A DNA stretch of 64,000 nt from Clostridiales bacterium (GTDB taxonomy: Bacteria; Bacillota; Clostridia; Saccharofermentanales; Saccharofermentanaceae), in contig JAFSPU010000007.1 of assembly GCA_017451265.1 (NCBI GenBank), forward strand, positions 183,281 to 247,280, read 5' to 3'. The position numbers and the translations under genes are program-made. The notes beneath the pieces are model-generated. The model made no database searches. It was not told the origin of the DNA and saw only the letters and a program-made list of their open reading frames with translations. This document shows positions 17,851-25,614 of the stretch, one piece after another (the stretch's first letter is position 1; the number at the start of each line of letters is the position of its first letter).

Positions 17851-17884
17851 TAAAGAAGAGAATCCTGTAAGTAGATTGATTAAT

Positions 17885-17913
17885 AAAGCCGGGATGAAAG
17901 TCCCGGCTTTTTT
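17885..17913 (+). terminator. Terminator after sepF
   Basis: A perfect 9-base stem (AAGCCGGGA / TCCCGGCTT, 17886-17894 and 17901-17909) with loop TGAAAG is followed by TTTT. Confidence 0.9.
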
Positions 17914-17960
17914 ATGTTATTATTAGAGTATCAATTAATCGATTAGTCTTCGGGGGCGAG

Positions 17961-18581
17961 ATGAGAGAAGCAGATCGCGAATATGTATTTACCTGTATAT
18001 CCAGGCTTTGTCAGACTTTGATCTCAGAGTGTGAAGTTCTTTGTGAGTTTATTGATGAAGAAGGAGATGTTGATCACATCACCAGACACATCGCATCTCT
18101 TGAAGATGATGCCGATAATATCAAGCATGACCTTCAGTTCTATTATCAGGAGAACAAGCTTTATAAGGATCAGGACTGCATGATCATCTTCGAGATTATT
18201 TCATCTATTGAGGACTGCACTGATAAGATCTACGACATCGCCAAGACTTTCATCAGACTTAATATCCCCGAGGTTAAAGATAATATCGTATCCAGCTTTA
18301 TGAGTGCGGGTACCGGAGCCGTCAGAATGGCAGAGCTCATGAATACCATCCGCAGACTTAATAAGGTTGATACTCCTGTAAGAGACATTATTGAGCTTGA
18401 CCACTTCAGTGTGGAATATAACAGGATCTATGAGATCAATATGAAGAAGCTTTATGTAGACGGTACCGACCCTCTCGAGGTAATGAGATGGACTGCCGTC
18501 TATGATGCTTTTAAGAAGCTTTTCGAGGGATATGAAGCTGTGGCTGAGGCCTGCGGTAAGTATTGCCTCGTTACAGAGTGA
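17961..18581 (+). CDS. PhoU-like (DUF47/TIGR00153-type) protein
   Basis: A 206-residue all-helical protein resembling the DUF47 branch of PhoU-like proteins. Blocks include ECEVLCEFIDEEGDVDHITR, LEDDADNIKHDL (the ExxxD-type metal-binding helix), ISSIEDCTDKIYDIAKTF and a third repeat-like helix pair. In many bacteria such proteins partner a Pit phosphate permease, but no pit gene is adjacent; the next gene is a cytidine deaminase. The start at 17961 follows GGGGGCGAG. A phosphate-related role is inferred from the family. Confidence 0.75.
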   Translation: MREADREYVFTCISRLCQTLISECEVLCEFIDEEGDVDHITRHIASLEDDADNIKHDLQFYYQENKLYKDQDCMIIFEIISSIEDCTDKIYDIAKTFIRLNIPEVKDNIVSSFMSAGTGAVRMAELMNTIRRLNKVDTPVRDIIELDHFSVEYNRIYEINMKKLYVDGTDPLEVMRWTAVYDAFKKLFEGYEAVAEACGKYCLVTE

Positions 18582-18586
18582 TCCAA

Positions 18587-19012
18587 GTGAAAAAGTACGA
18601 AGTTACCTCTGATGATATGAAGCTTATTGATGAGGCGTATGATGCGCTTCATAAAGCTCAGCAGCCGGGTAACTTTTTTCATACCGTAGGATGCTGCCTG
18701 AAGGCCAAGGACGGCACGCTGTATCACGGTGTGAACTGTGACTGTATTCACGGCTCATGCGCCGAATTTATCGCTGTAGGTAATGCCAAGGTGAATGGCT
18801 GTCATGATTTCGATACCATCGTTTCCGTGCATCCTGACGGCCCTGCAGGACTGTTCTCGCCCTGTGGTAACTGCAGACAGATGCTGATGGAATATGCGCC
18901 TGATATTAAGGTGATCCTCGCAGATGAGGAAGGAAAGATCATCAAGACTGATATTGCCGAATTACTGCCCCTGGCATGGACCAGACTGCCTACCGGCGAT
19001 CTCATGCATTAG
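18587..19012 (+). CDS. Cytidine deaminase-like zinc enzyme
   Basis: A protein of about 141 residues with the cytidine deaminase fold. The zinc site is formed by Cys and Glu in HGSCAEFIAVGNA and by two cysteines in SPCGNCRQMLMEY. This matches the CDA branch (C-A-E and P-C-x-x-C). Substrate may be cytidine, deoxycytidine or another N-heterocycle such as blasticidin S. The GTG at 18587, 5 bases after the upstream stop, gives a complete N-terminus (KKYEVTSDDM); ATG at 18617 would be too short for the first helix. The end overlaps the convergent metF gene by 4 bases. Confidence 0.85.
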   Translation: MKKYEVTSDDMKLIDEAYDALHKAQQPGNFFHTVGCCLKAKDGTLYHGVNCDCIHGSCAEFIAVGNAKVNGCHDFDTIVSVHPDGPAGLFSPCGNCRQMLMEYAPDIKVILADEEGKIIKTDIAELLPLAWTRLPTGDLMH

Positions 19013-19869
19013 ACTATATTTCTAATACCTTCGCAGATGCGGCGGGCGACGAGCGGGTTATTCATGGTATACAGGTGAATTCCGCGCGTGTCATGTACGA
19101 GCAGATCAATTATCTGACTTAAACAGTAAGACATTCCCGCATCGAACAGCGCTGCTTTATTATCCTCATAACGGTTGACAATCCTCTGAAATCTCAAGGG
19201 GAAAGACGCATGACATAAAGTCACCATGCGCTTTATCTGCGCGGCATTGATTACGGGCATGATCCCGGGGATTATTGGTATGTTGATGTCTGCAATGCGG
19301 CACTCCTCATGGAAGTGATAGAAGATGCTGTTGTCGAAGAATAACTGTGACAGCAGCACTTCCGCACCGGCATCCACCTTTTTCTTAAGGCTCTTGATCT
19401 CGCTTATGGTGTTAGGCGACTCCGGATGACACTCCGGGTAACATGCTCCTAAGAAGCAGAAATCGTTACGGTCTTTAAGGTAAGAGATGAGATTAGATGA
19501 GTTCTTGAAGTCATCCTTGGCAGGGGCATTGGGATTCGGATCCCCGCGAAGAGCGAGGATATTCTCGATCCCTTCAGCCTTAAGCACATGTGCGAACTCA
19601 TCGATCTCCTGTCTGTCGTAATGCAGGCATGTAAGATGCACCACGGGTTCTATCCCGTACTCGTATTTGATCTTCCTGGCAAGCTCGATGGTCCTGTTGC
19701 AGTTTGATGAACCGCCTGCGCCGAACGTTACGCTTATAAAGTCAGGCTTAAGCTCGGACAGGACCTCGAGGGTGTCATCGATGTTTCTAAGCTCGTCGTC
19801 CCTTTTAGGAGGAAAGATCTCGAACGACAGAGTTCTCTTATTATCCCTGTAAAGATCGGTTATCTTCAT
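19009..19869 (-). CDS. metF: 5,10-methylenetetrahydrofolate reductase
   Basis: A 286-residue FAD-dependent barrel enzyme that reduces methylene-THF to methyl-THF, the methyl donor for methionine synthesis. Family blocks are LSFEIFPPK (N-terminal strand), FISVTFGAGGS, HLTCLHYDR, ILALRGDPN and LLSQLFFDN. The length is that of the bacterial single-domain enzyme. Its start overlaps the metE stop by 4 bases on the minus strand, so metE-metF form an operon that supplies the methyl group and carries out the last methionine step. Confidence 0.96.
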   Translation of the reverse strand: MKITDLYRDNKRTLSFEIFPPKRDDELRNIDDTLEVLSELKPDFISVTFGAGGSSNCNRTIELARKIKYEYGIEPVVHLTCLHYDRQEIDEFAHVLKAEGIENILALRGDPNPNAPAKDDFKNSSNLISYLKDRNDFCFLGACYPECHPESPNTISEIKSLKKKVDAGAEVLLSQLFFDNSIFYHFHEECRIADINIPIIPGIMPVINAAQIKRMVTLCHASFPLRFQRIVNRYEDNKAALFDAGMSYCLSQIIDLLVHDTRGIHLYTMNNPLVARRICEGIRNIV

Positions 19870-22124
19870 CTTAACTTCTTTGCTGCCTCAACGAGGTTCT
19901 TAAGGCTCTTTACTGTCTCTTCATTGCCGCGTGTCTTAAGACCGCAGTCAGGGTTAACCCAGAGCTTGCTGTCGTCGATCTTGGTTCTCATCTTGGTGAG
20001 GGCAGTAATGATCTCGTCGACGGAAGGGACACGGGGACTGTGGATGTCGTAAACGCCGGGGCCTACCTCAGTCTTAAAGTTGTTCTCCTTGAGTGAGTCG
20101 AGGATGAGCAGGTCAGACCTGGATGCCTCGAATGTGATGACGTCTGCGTCCATAGCATCGATCGCGGGGATGATGTCAGTGAACTCGCTGTAGCACATAT
20201 GAGTGTGGATCTGTGTCTCGGGCTTTACGCCGGAAGCCACGAGTCTGAAGGCGGGGATGGCCCAGTCGAGGTACTCGCTGTACCAGTCGGACTTTCTTAA
20301 AGGCAGCTTCTCACGCAGTGCGGCCTCATCGATCTGGATTATGTTGATGCCGTTGGCCTCGAGGTCGAGAACCTCATCGCGGATAGCGAGTGCGATCTGC
20401 AGTGTGCTCTCCTTGATGGAGATGTCTTCACGCGGGAAGGACCAGTTCAGGATCGTAACAGGGCCTGTAAGCATGCCCTTTACTTCCTTGTCTGTGCAGC
20501 TCTTCGCGAATGCGGACCACTTAACCGTGATGGGCTCCTTACGTGATACGTCACCCCAGATGAACGGAGGCTTAACGCATCTTGTGCCGTAGGACTGTAC
20601 CCATGCCTTCTCGGTGAACAGGTAGCCTTCGAGGTGCTCGCCGAAATACTCTACCATGTCGTTACGCTCGAACTCGCCGTGAACGAGAACGTCGAGGCCG
20701 ATCTCCTCCTGGAGCTTAATGCACTCCGCAATCTTGTTCTTGTTAAAGTTTACATACTCCTCCTCGGATATGTTGCCCTTTCTGAAGTCCTGGCGGTTCT
20801 TTCTGACGTCAGCTGTCTGCGGGAAGGAACCGATAGTCGTGGTAGGGAACAGAGGCAGGTTAAAGCGCTCCTTCTGGATCTTCTCACGCTCCGCAAAAGC
20901 CGGGAGCCTCGTGTAATCTGAATCTTTAATGTTTTTGACTCGCTCCTGTACCTTGGCGTCAAAGACGTTTGCGCGGCTCTCGTGCAGCTTCCTGTTAGCC
21001 TCGAGTACAGATGCGTCTGCGTTTACTGCTAGGGAAGCGATTTCTTTAAGCTCAGGCAGCTTCTCCTCGGCAAAGGCGAAGTGCTTCTTGTAATCGTCCG
21101 TAAGCTTCGTTTCGCTTGCGAGCGTGTAAGGCACGTGCAGGAGGGAGCAGGATGTGTTTACTACGATGTTGTCTGCGCCTGCGGCAGCCTTGATCTCGTC
21201 GATGATGCCGAGTGTCTTCGCGTAGTTGTTCTTCCAGATGTTCTTGCCGTTTACGACGCCTGCAAAGAGGAGCTTACCTTCAGGGAAGCCGTTAGTCTTA
21301 ACGAGCTCGAGCGTCTTCTTGCCCTCAATGAAGTCGAGACCGATACCGTCGAAAGGCAGTGCAGTTACTTCATGATAGATGTCTCTGATGTCACCGAAGT
21401 ATGTTTGCAGGAGCACCTTTACGCTGCCCTTGCTGCCGAGGATCGTGTTGTAGATATCCTTGAAGATCTTGATGTCTTCTGTACTTAAATCGTGCACTAG
21501 GTAAGGCTCGTCGAACTCGATCCACTCGGCGCCTGCGTCTGCTACGGTGTTGATGAGCTTGATGTACTCAGCGGCGAAGACGGGAGCGTAGTCTGCGATA
21601 GTCTTGGAGCCTGTGTAGCGCAGAAGCTTCAGGAAAGTGAAGGGTCCTGTTACTGAAACCTTGGTGTTGACGCCCTGTGCTGCGGCTTCCTTATACTCAT
21701 CGACAGGCTTGGTGCCTGTAAGCTTTACATCAATGCTGTCGTCAATCTCGGGTACGAGGTAGTGGTAGTTGGTGTTGAACCACTTCTTCATGGCGAGTGC
21801 CTTTACGTTGCCCTTGTCGCCCTGGTAGCCCCTCGCCATCGCGAAGTATGTGTCGAGTGCGGGCAGACCGAGCTCGGTGTAGCGCGCGGGGATGATGTTA
21901 AACAGAACTGCAGTGTCGAGGACGTTGTCGTAGAAAGAGAAGTTGTTACTTGAGATGAAGTTGATGCCTGCGTCCTTCTGTGCCTTGAGGTTTCCGGCGC
22001 GGATGGCTGCTGCTGTCTCGTTAAGCTCCTTCTCGGAGATCTCGCCCTTGAAGTACTTCTCTGAAGCAAACTTGAGCTCTCTGTCCTTTCCTATTCTGGG
22101 GTAACCGATAACTGATGTCTTCAT
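19866..22124 (-). CDS. metE: Cobalamin-independent methionine synthase
   Basis: A 752-residue two-barrel enzyme that transfers the methyl group from methyl-tetrahydropteroyl-triglutamate to homocysteine. The N-terminal half begins SVIGYPRIGKDRELKFASEK. The catalytic half carries the zinc ligands: His and Cys in HTHMCYSEF, Glu in ITFEASRS and Cys in NPDCGLKTRG. FPTTTIGSFPQT marks the start of the second barrel. The start is preceded by AAGGAGAAAAC. A LysR-family gene is divergent and a set of dyads between them is the likely control region. Methionine transport (left edge) and metE-metF together suggest active methionine supply. Confidence 0.97.
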   Translation of the reverse strand: MKTSVIGYPRIGKDRELKFASEKYFKGEISEKELNETAAAIRAGNLKAQKDAGINFISSNNFSFYDNVLDTAVLFNIIPARYTELGLPALDTYFAMARGYQGDKGNVKALAMKKWFNTNYHYLVPEIDDSIDVKLTGTKPVDEYKEAAAQGVNTKVSVTGPFTFLKLLRYTGSKTIADYAPVFAAEYIKLINTVADAGAEWIEFDEPYLVHDLSTEDIKIFKDIYNTILGSKGSVKVLLQTYFGDIRDIYHEVTALPFDGIGLDFIEGKKTLELVKTNGFPEGKLLFAGVVNGKNIWKNNYAKTLGIIDEIKAAAGADNIVVNTSCSLLHVPYTLASETKLTDDYKKHFAFAEEKLPELKEIASLAVNADASVLEANRKLHESRANVFDAKVQERVKNIKDSDYTRLPAFAEREKIQKERFNLPLFPTTTIGSFPQTADVRKNRQDFRKGNISEEEYVNFNKNKIAECIKLQEEIGLDVLVHGEFERNDMVEYFGEHLEGYLFTEKAWVQSYGTRCVKPPFIWGDVSRKEPITVKWSAFAKSCTDKEVKGMLTGPVTILNWSFPREDISIKESTLQIALAIRDEVLDLEANGINIIQIDEAALREKLPLRKSDWYSEYLDWAIPAFRLVASGVKPETQIHTHMCYSEFTDIIPAIDAMDADVITFEASRSDLLILDSLKENNFKTEVGPGVYDIHSPRVPSVDEIITALTKMRTKIDDSKLWVNPDCGLKTRGNEETVKSLKNLVEAAKKLR

Positions 22125-22163
22125 ATGTTTTCTCCTTGTGGTGATGCATGTTTTATGTTGCCG

Positions 22164-22192
22164 AGTATAAGCCTATTGACATGGTGGGTAAA
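22164..22192 (-). promoter_or_regulatory. Possible metE promoter
   Basis: On the minus strand TTTACC and TATACT are separated by about 17 bases, roughly 40 bases upstream of the metE start. The leader is too short for a SAM riboswitch or T-box, and none was seen. Confidence 0.45.
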
Positions 22193-22215
22193 ATACATAA
22201 AATTGGAGTGTAAGT

Positions 22216-22253
22216 ATAGATAAAATCTATGGAACTGATGTGAGCATAGATTT
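22216..22253. promoter_or_regulatory. LysR-type operator between metE and the LysR regulator gene
   Basis: Three half-sites of the same sequence lie in the divergent region: ATAGAT (22216-22221), ATCTAT (22225-22230) and ATAGAT (22246-22251). The first two make a perfect 6+3+6 palindrome, ATAGAT-AAA-ATCTAT. The second and third form the arms of a larger dyad, AAATCTATG (22223-22231) and CATAGATTT (22245-22253). A T-N11-A-like palindrome with an extra half-site is typical for LysR regulators. It resembles in layout the methionine-related box of streptococcal MtaR/MetR-type regulators. Confidence 0.7.
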
Positions 22254-22267
22254 CTGTGAGGTGTACG

Positions 22268-23170
22268 ATGACTCTTAAACAACTGAATTACGCTGTAACC
22301 ATAGCCGAGACCGGCAGCATTACCGAGGCTTCCAAGAAGCTGTTCCTGGCGCAGCCGAGCCTTACGGCTTCGATCCGCGAGCTCGAGAAGGAATACGGTG
22401 TCACCATCTTCACCAGGAGCAAGAAGGGCATCGAAGTAACCAAGGAGGGCGAGGAGTTCTTAGGATACGCGAGGCAGGTGCTGGAGCAGGCGAACCTTAT
22501 AGAAGAAAGGTACAACGGCGCGCATAAAGGTAAGGTCAGATTCTGTGTGTCCTCGCAGCACTACTCGTTTGCGGTTGAGGCTTTCGTAAAGCTTCTGAAG
22601 GACCTGGATCCGGATAAGTATGAGTTCCATATGAGGGAGACCGAGACCTACGACATCATAAATGACGTGGCCACTTTAAGGAGCGATATCGGCATCCTGT
22701 ATCTTAACAAGTTTAATGAGACAGTTATCATGAAGACACTTAAGGATAATGATCTGGAGTTTCATGAGCTGTTCGTGGCCAAGCCGCATGTGTTTGTCGG
22801 CAAGGACTCGCCGCTCGCGGGTAAGAAGAGGATCAAGCTCGATGACTTGAAGCCGTACCCCAGGCTTTCGTACGAGCAGGGGAGTCATAACTCGTTTTAT
22901 TTTTCAGAGGAGATCTTAAGCACGCTCGACTGTGATAAGGAGCTGATCGTACGTGACCGTGCGACGCTGTTTAATCTGCTGATCGGTATGAACGGTTATA
23001 CGATCTGCAGCGGCGTGATCAATGAAGATCTTAACGGACCGAACATTGTGGCGCGCCCTCTGGCTGTCGACGATTATATGCAGATTGGGTTTATTAAGCC
23101 TTCAAATAACGTGACCTCGCGCCTCGCGGCGCTTTATATTGAAGCCTTGCAGGAGATGGTAAGGGCGTAG
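22268..23170 (+). CDS. LysR-family transcription regulator (likely controls metE-metF)
   Basis: A 300-residue LysR-type regulator. The winged helix-turn-helix is in residues about 1-60 (MTLKQLNYAVTIAETGSITE, LFLAQPSLTASIRELEKEYG). An effector-binding domain follows, with KVRFCVSSQHYSFAVEAFVK and PYPRLSYEQG. It is transcribed away from metE, the usual arrangement for a regulator of the neighbour, and the spacer carries a repeated dyad. By position it is a candidate methionine regulator; homocysteine or O-acetylserine as effector is only a guess. The ATG at 22268 is chosen because GAGGTG precedes it. Confidence 0.9.
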   Translation: MTLKQLNYAVTIAETGSITEASKKLFLAQPSLTASIRELEKEYGVTIFTRSKKGIEVTKEGEEFLGYARQVLEQANLIEERYNGAHKGKVRFCVSSQHYSFAVEAFVKLLKDLDPDKYEFHMRETETYDIINDVATLRSDIGILYLNKFNETVIMKTLKDNDLEFHELFVAKPHVFVGKDSPLAGKKRIKLDDLKPYPRLSYEQGSHNSFYFSEEILSTLDCDKELIVRDRATLFNLLIGMNGYTICSGVINEDLNGPNIVARPLAVDDYMQIGFIKPSNNVTSRLAALYIEALQEMVRA

Positions 23171-23179
23171 TTTTTTCGG

Positions 23180-23227
23180 TTGACAGCGGCGGTTCACGTC
23201 TCTATTATATAAGTGTAATTATATAAT
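23180..23227 (+). promoter_or_regulatory. Promoter and operator of the TetR gene
   Basis: TTGACA (23180-23185) and TATTAT (23203-23208) are separated by exactly 17 bases. A perfect inverted repeat, ATTATATAA (23204-23212) and TTATATAAT (23219-23227) with a 6-base centre, covers the -10 box and the start point. This is the expected layout for an autorepressing TetR protein, and the site would also control the downstream membrane protease gene. Confidence 0.8.
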
Positions 23228-23252
23228 CACGCTAATATAATGAGGTGCGGTA

Positions 23253-23834
23253 ATGGCGCGTAAGACAACTATCGGTAAAGACGTTATCCTTGAGGCGGCA
23301 CTGCAGATGCTTATCAGGGACGGTTATGATTCCATCAATATAAGAACTCTCGCGGAAGACATCGGCTGTTCGTCGCAGCCGCTGGTCTGGCACTTTGAGA
23401 ACATGGAAGGCCTTCGCAAGGCGCTCGCTGTCTATGCGCGTGATTATGCTGTGCATAAGGCGGACCCTGGTAAAAGGGAAGGCGCGGAAGCCTTCGAGTT
23501 CATGGGCAGGGCTTACATCAGGATGGCGATGAAGGCGCCGAATCTGTTTAAGTTCCTGTACCTGGGGCAGTGTCCTCAGGAGAAGCCTCTTACGATTAAC
23601 GGCATCTCTCGTGAAGCTGATTCCGCCGCCATGATCACTGCCATAAGCGCGCAGACCGGACTCACACCCGAGCAGACTCTTAAGGTTATTCAGAACACGA
23701 TAATGTACTCGCACGGCATCGCGACTATGCTCGCGACAGGCGTGTTTAGGGCTCCCGAGAAGCAGGTGATGACGATGATCAAGAGTGCGTCTGAAGCTTT
23801 CGTTCTTCAGCAGAAAGCAGGCTTACATGAATAA
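23253..23834 (+). CDS. TetR-family transcription regulator
   Basis: A 193-residue TetR-type repressor. The N-terminal helix-turn-helix is in residues about 8-55 (ILEAALQMLIRDGYDSINIR, LAEDIGCSSQPLVWHFENME). The C-terminal ligand-binding domain is helical. Its last 8 bases overlap the start of the CPBP protease gene, so the two are translationally coupled, and the operator over its promoter suggests the pair is induced together by an unknown ligand. Confidence 0.9.
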   Translation: MARKTTIGKDVILEAALQMLIRDGYDSINIRTLAEDIGCSSQPLVWHFENMEGLRKALAVYARDYAVHKADPGKREGAEAFEFMGRAYIRMAMKAPNLFKFLYLGQCPQEKPLTINGISREADSAAMITAISAQTGLTPEQTLKVIQNTIMYSHGIATMLATGVFRAPEKQVMTMIKSASEAFVLQQKAGLHE

Positions 23835-24546
23835 TCCGAAACTGCCTTGGCTGCTGCCCGTGCGTTCTGTATTGTTTCTTCTTATATTCGTAATTGGTGC
23901 CGCGGTGACGGGCAAAGCCGTAGACGAGATCACGAACTGGTGGACAGTTGTGGTTACTGCCGTGAATGTGATCACTATTGCGCTGCTTGTTATTGCCGCC
24001 AGGCGAAGCGGCATGACTTATAAGGAGCTCATTAACTATAAGAGGGGCGTTACCCGTGTGCGTGGGGTGATTGGCATGATCGTGATCGTTTTCCTCTTGG
24101 GGATGGGCTGCATGTACCTTACGGCTTTCCTTCTGTACGGTACTGTGATGCCTGAGCCCGCGGTGAAGATGGCGGCACCGATTCCTGCTGTGCTTGCGGT
24201 GATCAACTTCCTTCTTTTTCCCGTGTCTGTGCCTTTCGCTGAGGACGGACTGTACCTGGGTTACGGCGTGAACAGGATTAAGAATGATACGCTTGCTATC
24301 ATCGTGCCGGCGTTTTTCTTTGCGGTGCAGCACTGCTTTATACCCGTGTTCTTTGATGTGAGGTACATACTGTACCGTTTCTTATCGTTCCTGCCGCTGA
24401 CGCTGGTACTGTGCTGGCATTACCGTAAGCATCGAAACCCGCTCCCCATCATGATAGGACACGGCCTGATCGACATGAGTATGTCGGTGATGGTACTCGT
24501 GATGTCTCTGAGTCCCGCTCTGTACGAATCAATAATTAACGCATAG
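23827..24546 (+). CDS. CPBP-family intramembrane protein with altered motif
   Basis: A 239-residue membrane protein with about seven hydrophobic segments that fits the CPBP (CAAX protease and bacteriocin-processing, Rce1-like) family. Motif 1, normally EExxxR, reads AEDGLYLGY and so keeps Glu but not Arg. Motif 2 is FAVQH (FxxxH), and motif 3 is GHGLID (His retained, the usual Asn replaced by Asp). It may be a diverged protease or a non-catalytic member. The start at 23827 lies in the TetR stop region; no upstream start has a ribosome binding site. Confidence 0.7.
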   Translation: MNNPKLPWLLPVRSVLFLLIFVIGAAVTGKAVDEITNWWTVVVTAVNVITIALLVIAARRSGMTYKELINYKRGVTRVRGVIGMIVIVFLLGMGCMYLTAFLLYGTVMPEPAVKMAAPIPAVLAVINFLLFPVSVPFAEDGLYLGYGVNRIKNDTLAIIVPAFFFAVQHCFIPVFFDVRYILYRFLSFLPLTLVLCWHYRKHRNPLPIMIGHGLIDMSMSVMVLVMSLSPALYESIINA

Positions 24547-24589
24547 TTAACATAGGTCAATGCGCTGTGTCTTATTCTTCTGTTATAGT

Positions 24590-24604
24590 AACAGCAGAAG
24601 GTTA
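24590..24604. promoter_or_regulatory. Palindrome CTGTTA-TAG-TAACAG over a possible -10 box
   Basis: The 6+3+6 palindrome contains TATAGT (24594-24599) and lies just before the ribosome binding site of the aldo/keto reductase gene. It could be an operator overlapping the promoter of that gene. Confidence 0.45.
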
Positions 24605-24615
24605 GGGAGGCAGAT

Positions 24616-25533
24616 ATGAAAGACGTATTGATCGGAACATGGGCGTGGGGCCCGGGAATGAACGGAACCAAGATGGTGTTCGGAAACAAGCAGGATCCGC
24701 AGGCATTGACAGAGTCATTTAATGAGGCGATAAAGCTCGGATTTCTTAACTGGGATACGGCGGCCGTGTATGGTATGGGTTCGTGTGAGAAGTTCTTAGG
24801 CGGGCTTATTGCAGGTCACCCCGAGGTGTTCATTTCTACCAAGTTTATGCCTTCCAAGAAGTATAAGGCAGGCGCGCTTAAGAAGTCTTTCGAGGAGAGT
24901 ATGCAGCGTCTGGGCCGCGCGTATGCCGATCTGTTCTGGATACATGTGCCGAATGCTCTTGAGCAGAATCTTTCTGAGGCTATTCCGCTTATGAAGGATG
25001 GCAGGATTAAGTCTTTAGGTGTGTCTAATGTTTCGCTCGCGCACATTAAGCTCGCGCAGGAGCTGCTCGCCAAGGAAGGTCTGAAGCTCGGTGCGGTACA
25101 GAATCACTTCAGCATTATCCGTAACGATCAGCAGCCAATCATCGATTACTGTAATGAGAACGGTATCAAGTATTACGCGTACATGGTGCTCGAGCAGGGG
25201 GCTCTCGCGGGCCATTACAGCTATGAGCATCCGTTCCCGGCGTTCTCCTTTAGAAGCTTCATGTTTCCGAGGAAGAATTTTAAGATGATAGAAGGCCTGC
25301 TTAAGATCATGCGTGAGGTCGCAGGCAAGTATGATATCGATCCTTCGCAGGTTCCGATCCTGTGGGTAATGGCAAAGGGCGCTAATCCCATCGTAGGTAT
25401 CACGAAGCCCTCGCATGCCAAGAAGCTTGCGGCTGCGATAGATGTGGAGTTAACGCCTGATGAAGTGGAGATGCTCACGAAGGAAGCCGCTGCGACAGGT
25501 ATTCGTCAGCAGGGCGCCTGGGAGCCTCAATGA
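24616..25533 (+). CDS. Aldo/keto reductase
   Basis: A 305-residue NAD(P)H-dependent aldo/keto reductase barrel. The catalytic tetrad is visible: Asp and Tyr in NWDTAAVYG, Lys in FISTKF and His in LFWIHVPNA. The C-terminal cofactor block is PIVGITKPSHAKKL. Substrate is unknown. The gene is expressed on its own after a good AGGGAGG site, with a palindrome over the presumed promoter. It is convergent with the zinc-ribbon gene that follows. Confidence 0.93.
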   Translation: MKDVLIGTWAWGPGMNGTKMVFGNKQDPQALTESFNEAIKLGFLNWDTAAVYGMGSCEKFLGGLIAGHPEVFISTKFMPSKKYKAGALKKSFEESMQRLGRAYADLFWIHVPNALEQNLSEAIPLMKDGRIKSLGVSNVSLAHIKLAQELLAKEGLKLGAVQNHFSIIRNDQQPIIDYCNENGIKYYAYMVLEQGALAGHYSYEHPFPAFSFRSFMFPRKNFKMIEGLLKIMREVAGKYDIDPSQVPILWVMAKGANPIVGITKPSHAKKLAAAIDVELTPDEVEMLTKEAAATGIRQQGAWEPQ

Positions 25534-25614
25534 CACCTTGCTCGCTCAGGTCCTCCGCGCTGCGCTTGTGCGGAAGTCGCTGCGCAAGGGCGTCACATCG
25601 GCGAACAAAATTGA

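Noticed and set aside
22125-22267. SAM riboswitch or T-box upstream of metE
   Set aside because: The leader is short and has no kink-turn, T-box or long stem; LysR-type dyads explain control better.
25540-25606. G/C-rich repeats between the aldo/keto reductase and the zinc-ribbon gene
   Set aside because: Two similar GCTGCGC-type stretches can be drawn as hairpins, but pairing is imperfect and no T-run follows on either strand, so no terminator is called.
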